A stretch of 28,213 bases of DNA. Origin: Spirochaetaceae bacterium (GTDB lineage: Bacteria; Spirochaetota; Spirochaetia; SZUA-6; Bin103). The first letter of the stretch is position 1; the number at the start of each line of letters is the position of its first letter. Below are positions 23,981 through 28,213 of the stretch, one piece after another. Made by a program: the position numbers and the translations under genes. The notes below the pieces were generated by a model. That model was not told where the DNA came from. It did no database searches and saw only the letters and a program-made list of their open reading frames with translations. Where the stretch lies: contig JAPPNY010000016.1 in assembly GCA_028818385.1 (NCBI GenBank), forward strand, positions 1 to 28,213. The letters run 5' to 3'.

Positions 23981-24888
23981 GCCTGGCCGTTCGCGCGCTG
24001 TTCCGCTACGCGCTGCCGCTGGCGATCATCGCCGCCCTGTCGGTCTACCTGGTCGTGCGGCGCGACGACCGGCTGCACTACGAGCTGCCGGTCGTGCCGC
24101 CCATGGCGGAGGCCGCCGTCGACCGGGTCGATGTGGAGCGCGGCGATGCGCGGGTGGTGCTCGAGCGCACCGAAGACGGCTGGCTGATCGACGGCCCCGG
24201 GTATCCCGCGGAGCCCAGGATCGTGGACGGCATGGTGCGCGTGGCGGCCACCCTCACCCTGAGCGACCTGATCGCCGAAGAGCCGACCTACGGGCGCTAC
24301 GGCCTGGACGAGACGGAGGCCATCACCGCCACGTTCCTGGAGGGCGCCGACCGCCTGCGCGTGCTCAGGATCGGCAAGCGGGCGCCGACCTACAGCCACA
24401 CCTACGTGCTGATCGACGACGACCCGCGCGTGTACCAGGCGACCGGCGACCTGACCCGCGCCTTCTCGACGCAGGAGCAGGTGTTGCGCGACAAGTCGAT
24501 CCTGAGCTTCGAGACGGCCGACATCTCCGCGATCTCGGTACGGACCGCGACCGGAACCCTGGAGTTGCTGCGCGGCGTGCCGCCGACGCAGGAGGAGTCG
24601 GTGACCTGGAGCGCGGTCGGCGGCGGTGACCGCGATCCCGAGACGATCAGGCGGGCGCTGGACCGCCTGGCGGGGATGGTGGCCACCCGCTTCGTCGAAG
24701 CCGTCCCGGAGGCCGCGCCGCTGGTGGACGTGGAGTTTCGCGGTGCCGAGACCTCGCACCGGCTGACGATCTACCCGAAGGCGGACAGCGCGCACGTGGC
24801 GACCTCGTCCGACGTCGACGGGCCGTTCGTGTTGCTGCCGGTGCTGCTGAACGACGTGTTCGCGGCGCTCGACGTGGTATCCGAATGA
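23977..24888 (+). CDS. DUF4340 domain-containing membrane-anchored protein
   Basis: The product has 303 residues from the GTG at 23977, within the GTGA overlap with the GldG-like gene. The N-terminal membrane anchor is FRYALPLAIIAALSVYLVV. The repeated blocks that follow (VDRVDVERGDARVVLERTEDGWLIDGPGYPA; YGRYGLDETEAITATF; ISAISVRTATGTLELLRG) are the beta-rich DUF4340 pattern. Such genes accompany GldG-like genes in spirochaetes and others, suggesting a component of the same periplasmic complex. The role is unknown. ATGA overlaps the start of the adenosyltransferase gene. Confidence 0.87.
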   Translation: MSLAVRALFRYALPLAIIAALSVYLVVRRDDRLHYELPVVPPMAEAAVDRVDVERGDARVVLERTEDGWLIDGPGYPAEPRIVDGMVRVAATLTLSDLIAEEPTYGRYGLDETEAITATFLEGADRLRVLRIGKRAPTYSHTYVLIDDDPRVYQATGDLTRAFSTQEQVLRDKSILSFETADISAISVRTATGTLELLRGVPPTQEESVTWSAVGGGDRDPETIRRALDRLAGMVATRFVEAVPEAAPLVDVEFRGAETSHRLTIYPKADSAHVATSSDVDGPFVLLPVLLNDVFAALDVVSE

Positions 24889-25511
24889 GCGAAGCGACTC
24901 GGCACGCGGCCGCGACGGACCGCGAGCACGGCGAGCGCATGCGCGCGCTGCAGGCCGAACAGCGGGCCAAGGTCGCTCGCGCGTCGAATCCCGACCGCGG
25001 GCTGGTGCTGGTCCACACCGGCAACGGCAAGGGCAAGTCGAGCGCCGCCTTCGGCGTCGTTGCGCGCGCCCTCGGCTGGGGCAAGCGCGTCGGCGTCGTC
25101 CAGTTCATCAAGGGCACCTGGAAGACCGGCGAGCGCCAGTTCTTCAGCCGCTTCCCGGACCTGCTGGAGTGGCGCACCACCGGCTCGGGATTCACCTGGG
25201 ACACCCAGGACCGGGAGGCGGACATCGCCACCGCGCGATCGGGACTGGACGTCGCGCGCGAGATGATCACCGGCGGCGACCTCGACCTGGTCGTCCTGGA
25301 CGAGATCAACGTGGTGATGAGCTACGACTACCTGCCGGCGGACGAGGTCCTGCAGTGCCTGGAGGCGCGCTCGCCCCGCACGCACGTGATCCTGACCGGC
25401 CGCGGCGCTCCGGCGGAGCTGATCGACTACGCGGACCTGGTCAGCGAGATGGTCGAGGTCAAGCACCCGTTCCAGGCCGGCATCAAGGCTCAGCGCGGCA
25501 TCGACTTCTGA
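24885..25511 (+). CDS. cobO: Cob(I)yrinic acid a,c-diamide adenosyltransferase (CobO/BtuR)
   Basis: The product has 208 residues and transfers the adenosyl group of ATP to cobalt of reduced corrinoid, making coenzyme B12 forms in the cytoplasm. The P-loop HTGNGKGKSS (44-53) is the reversed-orientation loop of this family. VGVVQFIKGTWKTGE, LVVLDEINVVMSYDYL and HVILTGRGAPAELIDYADLVSEM are diagnostic, as is the PFQAGIKAQRGIDF end. The N-terminal ~35 charged residues are typical. No other cobalamin gene is present. It is the last gene of the plus-strand run, coupled by ATGA to the DUF4340 gene, and its end overlaps the convergent fusion gene by 29 bases. Confidence 0.93.
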   Translation: MSEATRHAAATDREHGERMRALQAEQRAKVARASNPDRGLVLVHTGNGKGKSSAAFGVVARALGWGKRVGVVQFIKGTWKTGERQFFSRFPDLLEWRTTGSGFTWDTQDREADIATARSGLDVAREMITGGDLDLVVLDEINVVMSYDYLPADEVLQCLEARSPRTHVILTGRGAPAELIDYADLVSEMVEVKHPFQAGIKAQRGIDF

Positions 25512-27465
25512 GCAAGCGGCCGATCGCCTGCCTGAGCATCGGCTCGGCGCGCCCGTCGAACCGCGAGCGGGCGTGCGGCTCCACCTCGTAGCCCCCCTGA
25601 GCGTAGGCAGCCGGCGGCGGCAGGTAGCCGAGGTCGCCGTTGGCAAGTCCGGCGATGATCGTCCGCTCCTGCGGGTGGTCGGACCTGACGTCGAGCACGG
25701 TCTGCGCGAACAGCTCGACGGGGACGGCGATCACGGTCAGGTCTCCGAACCCGATCGTCTGCACCTCGACGGATTCGTGCCCAACGTGAGAGGGCTCGGG
25801 GCGAGAGTCAGCTCGTAGCGGAATCCGGACGCACTCCGACTGGACTTCGAGGCGACCGTCATCCTCCAGTTCCGCACGCTCGGCGGCGGTGGCGATCTGG
25901 GCAGCGAGCAGCCGCCCGATCTGCTGAAAGAGATGTCCTCCCCGCGCGCGCGACCGGTTGAGATGGGGCAGAAAGTCGAAGTCCACATCGCCGCCCGCGC
26001 CGAACGCGATCAGGGCGGTGCATCCAGGATGCATCCGCTCCAGGCTCAGCATGGCGTGACCGAGGAAGTCCCCGGAGATCCCGACCGGCGGATAGGAGCC
26101 GCGGGTGTCGTTGTGGCAGCCGACCGCGGTGAGCAGGGCGATCGGCTCGCCGTCGAGATCCTCGATGCGGAACACGGTCAGGTCGCAATCGACGGGTCCG
26201 TCTTCGAACTCGACGCCGCGCAGCGGCAGCCACGACGACGGCACCTCGCGGCGCAGAGTGAGCACGGTTCCATCCCCACACAGCAACCGGCGGTTCCGCG
26301 CGATGCCGTCGAGCGTCGCGGACGCGACGCCGGTGCGAGCCTCCCGCATGCGGCCGCCAGCGTCATCGACGGCTTCCGCGATCCGCTCGACGACGTGGGA
26401 ACGGAGCCGCTCGTCGATGTCCGGACCGGCGTGGTTGTGCGTGCACGCGATCATCACCCGCCCGGCCGGAATGCCGGTCCGCTCCTCGACCAGCCGGCGG
26501 GCCTCGTCGACCCATTCCCCGTCCAGTCGGCGCAGGTCGCAGACGACGATCGCCGCCGTGCGTTCCTCGAACCGGAGGGCCAGGGCGCGAACGTGCAGCG
26601 GTTCCAGCACATGCGCGTTGCCCGTCACTTCGGGCGGCACGGTGATCGGCAGTCGCGCCGCGCCCGCCCACAGGCGTCGCCGGCGGGAGGGGATGCCTCG
26701 ATACCAGCGAACATAGTCGGCCCGTTCCCCGTGCGCGAAGAACCGCGCCGGATCCCGATGCAGCGCCTCGATGCTCCGAGCCACCATGGGCCGCGAGCTC
26801 ACGGCGGTCACCGTCGCCGAGCCCAGCCCGCAGGCACGCACGATGCCGGCCGCTTCCAGCTCCCGGCCCATCGGCGTGCGGTCGAAGTACGGGTACGGCG
26901 GCGCCTTGGCGAACTCGCTCCAATACGGCTCGATGAAGCGCGACTGGATGTAGTGGAACATCGTGTTGACTTCCCAGTCGACGCCCAGCAGCACGCAGAT
27001 CGCGTCCAGGTCGTAGAAACGCTGCCAAGGGCTCTCGTGGCCGAAGGCGAGCTCGCCCCACGGACTGGGGCGCCCCTCGCCGCCAGCGTGACCGGCCGTG
27101 ATCTCGTCCGCCTGCCGTCCGATCGCGGCGACGCTGTGGGTGGGATTGTCGCTGCGGCGTGCCTCGGGGCGCAGCCGGAGCGTCTCGGTGATGCGCCCGA
27201 CCTCGGACGGCGAGCGGGCCACGTCGAACGGCGGCCGGGGACCCTGACCCGCGTAGACGATGGTCGGCACACAGAGGGTGCCCTCCGGCCCGACCACGTC
27301 CAGGAAGGCGTCGATGACCGTGTCGGCTCCACCCTGCACGTACCCCATGCTGCTGAGCGAGCTGTGCACGTAGACGACGGCGCCGCGGTCCACCTGCACC
27401 TGCCGCAGCGCGCCGGCGATGTCCTCGAACGTGACCAGCGGCCCGTCCGGAATCCTGCCGCTCAC
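25483..27465 (-). CDS. Fusion: AAC(3)-type acetyltransferase domain plus neutral-ceramidase-like domain
   Basis: The product has 660 residues from the GTG at 27465; an in-frame ATG at 27504 would add 13 residues encoded by the promoter-like repeats of the divergent gene. Residues ~10-255 match the AAC(3) family of aminoglycoside 3-N-acetyltransferase-type enzymes (VVYVHSSLSSMGYVQGGADT, EGTLCVPTIVY, DNPTHSVAAIG), which use acetyl-CoA. From about 268 (LWAGAARLPITVPPEV) the chain resembles the N-terminal domain of neutral/alkaline ceramidases: VMIACTHNHAGPDID, GCHNDTRGSYPP, ISGDFLGHAML and GDLGYLPPPAAYAQGGYEV near the end. The His residues of THNHAGP would bind zinc. No signal peptide is visible. 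The fusion is unusual; substrates may be amino-sugar or N-acyl compounds (inference). It is not evidence of drug resistance. Confidence 0.78.
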   Translation of the reverse strand: MSGRIPDGPLVTFEDIAGALRQVQVDRGAVVYVHSSLSSMGYVQGGADTVIDAFLDVVGPEGTLCVPTIVYAGQGPRPPFDVARSPSEVGRITETLRLRPEARRSDNPTHSVAAIGRQADEITAGHAGGEGRPSPWGELAFGHESPWQRFYDLDAICVLLGVDWEVNTMFHYIQSRFIEPYWSEFAKAPPYPYFDRTPMGRELEAAGIVRACGLGSATVTAVSSRPMVARSIEALHRDPARFFAHGERADYVRWYRGIPSRRRRLWAGAARLPITVPPEVTGNAHVLEPLHVRALALRFEERTAAIVVCDLRRLDGEWVDEARRLVEERTGIPAGRVMIACTHNHAGPDIDERLRSHVVERIAEAVDDAGGRMREARTGVASATLDGIARNRRLLCGDGTVLTLRREVPSSWLPLRGVEFEDGPVDCDLTVFRIEDLDGEPIALLTAVGCHNDTRGSYPPVGISGDFLGHAMLSLERMHPGCTALIAFGAGGDVDFDFLPHLNRSRARGGHLFQQIGRLLAAQIATAAERAELEDDGRLEVQSECVRIPLRADSRPEPSHVGHESVEVQTIGFGDLTVIAVPVELFAQTVLDVRSDHPQERTIIAGLANGDLGYLPPPAAYAQGGYEVEPHARSRFDGRAEPMLRQAIGRLLRSRCRAEP

Positions 27466-27468
27466 TTC

Positions 27469-27502
27469 TTGTCCATTTGTATATACTTTCGTATACTTGG
27501 AC
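27469..27502 (+). promoter_or_regulatory. Promoter with palindromic TATAC repeats for the brnT/brnA remnant
   Basis: TTGTCC (27469-27474) and TATACT (27492-27497) lie exactly 17 bases apart, a good -35/-10 pair, ending five bases before the brnT ATG. Two short palindromes, GTATATAC (27479-27486) and GTATAC (27491-27496), and the direct repeat TATACTT (27483 and 27492) overlay it. BrnA antitoxins bind symmetric sites at their own promoter, so this is a likely BrnA operator. Confidence 0.5.
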
Positions 27503-27604
27503 ATGCGTTTCTCGTGGGATTCCCACAAGAGCAGCGCCAATCTACGTGAGCGAGGGTTTGATTTCGGCTTCGCAGCAGCAGAACAGTTCCCCGGATCAGC
27601 CTAG
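27503..27604 (+). pseudogene. brnT: Truncated BrnT-type toxin
   Basis: Only 33 codons remain. MRFSWDSHKSSANLRERGFDF is the characteristic N-terminus of BrnT, a RelE-fold ribonuclease toxin of about 90 residues (compare the family's FEWDxxKxxxNxxKHGVxF). After AAAEQF the similarity ends and a stop follows at 27602-27604. The core beta sheet and catalytic residues are missing, so no toxin can be made. The 3' end runs directly into antitoxin-like sequence in another frame, which points to an internal deletion of roughly 55-60 codons. It begins at the CATG shared with the opposite-strand fusion gene's upstream ATG. Confidence 0.72.
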
Positions 27605-27896
27605 TCGCGGCCGGGCCGACTTCGACCGGCTCCGCAACACGTCCGAGGAGGAGATCGCGCGTACTTCGCCGCCGGAGTTGAGCGATCTGCCGGCAGACTT
27701 CTGGGATGATGCGGTCGTGGTGCCCGCGCCGAAGCGAGCGATCTCCTTGCGGGTCGATCAAGACGTGCTCGACTGGTTCCGAAGCGGCGGACCGCGGTAT
27801 CAAACCCGAATGAACGCGGTTCTGCGCGCGTACGTCTCCAGGATGCGGGGAGATCAAGCGCGCCATGGAAAGCCTCATCAGCAAGAGGCCGGCTGA
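27546..27896 (+). CDS. brnA: BrnA-type antitoxin, N-terminus uncertain
   Basis: The product has up to 116 residues from a GTG at 27546 (a TTG at 27558 is also possible; neither has a clear ribosome-binding site). The C-terminal half is the ribbon-helix-helix BrnA antitoxin domain: PKRAISLRVDQDVLDWFRSGG followed by RYQTRMNAVLRAYV, preceded by the acidic TSEEEIARTSP and LPADFWDDAVVVPAP that in the family wraps the toxin. BrnA neutralises BrnT and represses the operon. Here the first codons overlap the brnT remnant in another frame and the normal start appears lost with the brnT 3' end, so expression is uncertain. Confidence 0.7.
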   Translation: MSEGLISASQQQNSSPDQPSRGRADFDRLRNTSEEEIARTSPPELSDLPADFWDDAVVVPAPKRAISLRVDQDVLDWFRSGGPRYQTRMNAVLRAYVSRMRGDQARHGKPHQQEAG

Positions 27897-27903
27897 TTGC
27901 GCC

Positions 27904-28212
27904 CTACTCGCCGGCCGCCAGCGCCTCTTCCTCGGCCTTGATGGTCTTGGCGGCGGTGGCCCCGGCCTCTTCCTCCCGGCGGAGTTCCTCGATGCTGCGC
28001 ACCGGCAGCCGGGCGGCCCCTTCCCAGTCACGGGTCGGCAGGCGCGGTTCCGCGCGCACCCGCTCGCGCGCGGCTGTGATCGCCGTGTCGTATTGGGGCA
28101 GCCACTCGGCCTGCGCTATCACCTGGTCGCCGACCATCTGCGCTATCCCCGGCGGCGTCCACACGGCGCCGACCAGCGGGTCCATCATCATGGCCTGCAC
28201 CAGCAGCCGCTC
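27904..28212 (-). CDS. Glycoside hydrolase family 4 protein, C-terminal part only
   Basis: Only the last ~102 residues are inside the window; the gene continues past the edge. ERLLVQAMMMDPLVGAVWTPPGIAQMV, then DQVIAQAEWLPQY, matches the C-terminal end of family 4 glycosidases (alpha-glucosidase, alpha-galactosidase or galacturonidase type), which use NAD and a metal for an oxidation-elimination mechanism. The catalytic part is not visible. The tail (ELRREEEAGATAAKTIKAEE) is a charged helix longer than usual. It is convergent with the brnA gene, seven bases away. Confidence 0.7.
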   Translation of the reverse strand, partial: ERLLVQAMMMDPLVGAVWTPPGIAQMVGDQVIAQAEWLPQYDTAITAARERVRAEPRLPTRDWEGAARLPVRSIEELRREEEAGATAAKTIKAEEEALAAGE

Positions 28213-28213
28213 G

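Noticed and set aside
25483..27465. Aminoglycoside resistance gene
   Set aside because: AAC(3)-family domains are widespread in metabolic proteins, and the fusion and context do not indicate drug modification.

Overview
The window is high-GC bacterial DNA (most lines look close to 70% G+C) with dense, mostly short-gapped or overlapping genes and no tRNA, rRNA, CRISPR array or insertion sequence that I can see. The gene set suggests a Spirochaetota (Spirochaetaceae-like) genome, probably an uncultured or metagenomic one. The clues are a sugar-type solute-binding protein whose mature end begins EGQEEGAAG, much like the GQ-E-rich ends of spirochaete binding proteins; paired LplB/YtcP-type permeases; and a GldA/GldF/GldG/DUF4340 block of the kind found in spirochaetes. 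This placement is an inference, not a measurement.

Layout. 1-1584: an ATPase of the DUF234 type, broken by a one-base frameshift. 1556-4040 (minus): a compact three-gene cassette of visibly lower G+C (two conserved unknown proteins and a ComEC-like metallo-beta-lactamase hydrolase). It is the best candidate here for an undescribed, horizontally acquired system; the hydrolase gene also appears to lack one base near its start. 4094-7432 (minus): a methylenetetrahydrofolate-reductase-like protein, a formylglycine sulfatase and a TrmH/SpoU RNA methyltransferase. 7523-9127 (plus): an AAA ATPase with a C-terminal PD-(D/E)XK-like domain. 9159-13309 (plus): a clan-A-like glycoside hydrolase, a P-loop kinase-like protein with an altered Walker A motif, and two sugar ABC permeases. 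A perfect bidirectional hairpin separates these from the convergent binding-protein gene (13373-15085, minus).

15185-25511 (plus): a long run of closely packed genes. The first block is a Tat-exported molybdenum oxidoreductase, a large acetylxylan-esterase-like hydrolase and an NAD-dependent epimerase, joined by ATGA overlaps. A phytanoyl-CoA-dioxygenase-like enzyme follows. The last block is an ABC ATPase, ABC-2 permease, GldG-like protein and DUF4340 protein, ending in a cob(I)alamin adenosyltransferase, again with four-base overlaps throughout.

25483-28213: a minus-strand fusion of an AAC(3)-type acetyltransferase domain with a neutral-ceramidase-like domain; divergent from it, the remains of a BrnT/BrnA toxin-antitoxin pair (toxin truncated, antitoxin domain intact); and, at the edge, the C-terminus of a family 4 glycosidase.

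Together the metabolic genes point to a scavenger of complex, possibly sulfated or acylated, carbohydrates: import (binding protein and permeases, with the ATPase encoded elsewhere), hydrolysis (sulfatase, esterase, glycosidases) and redox processing. The substrate cannot be read from the sequence.
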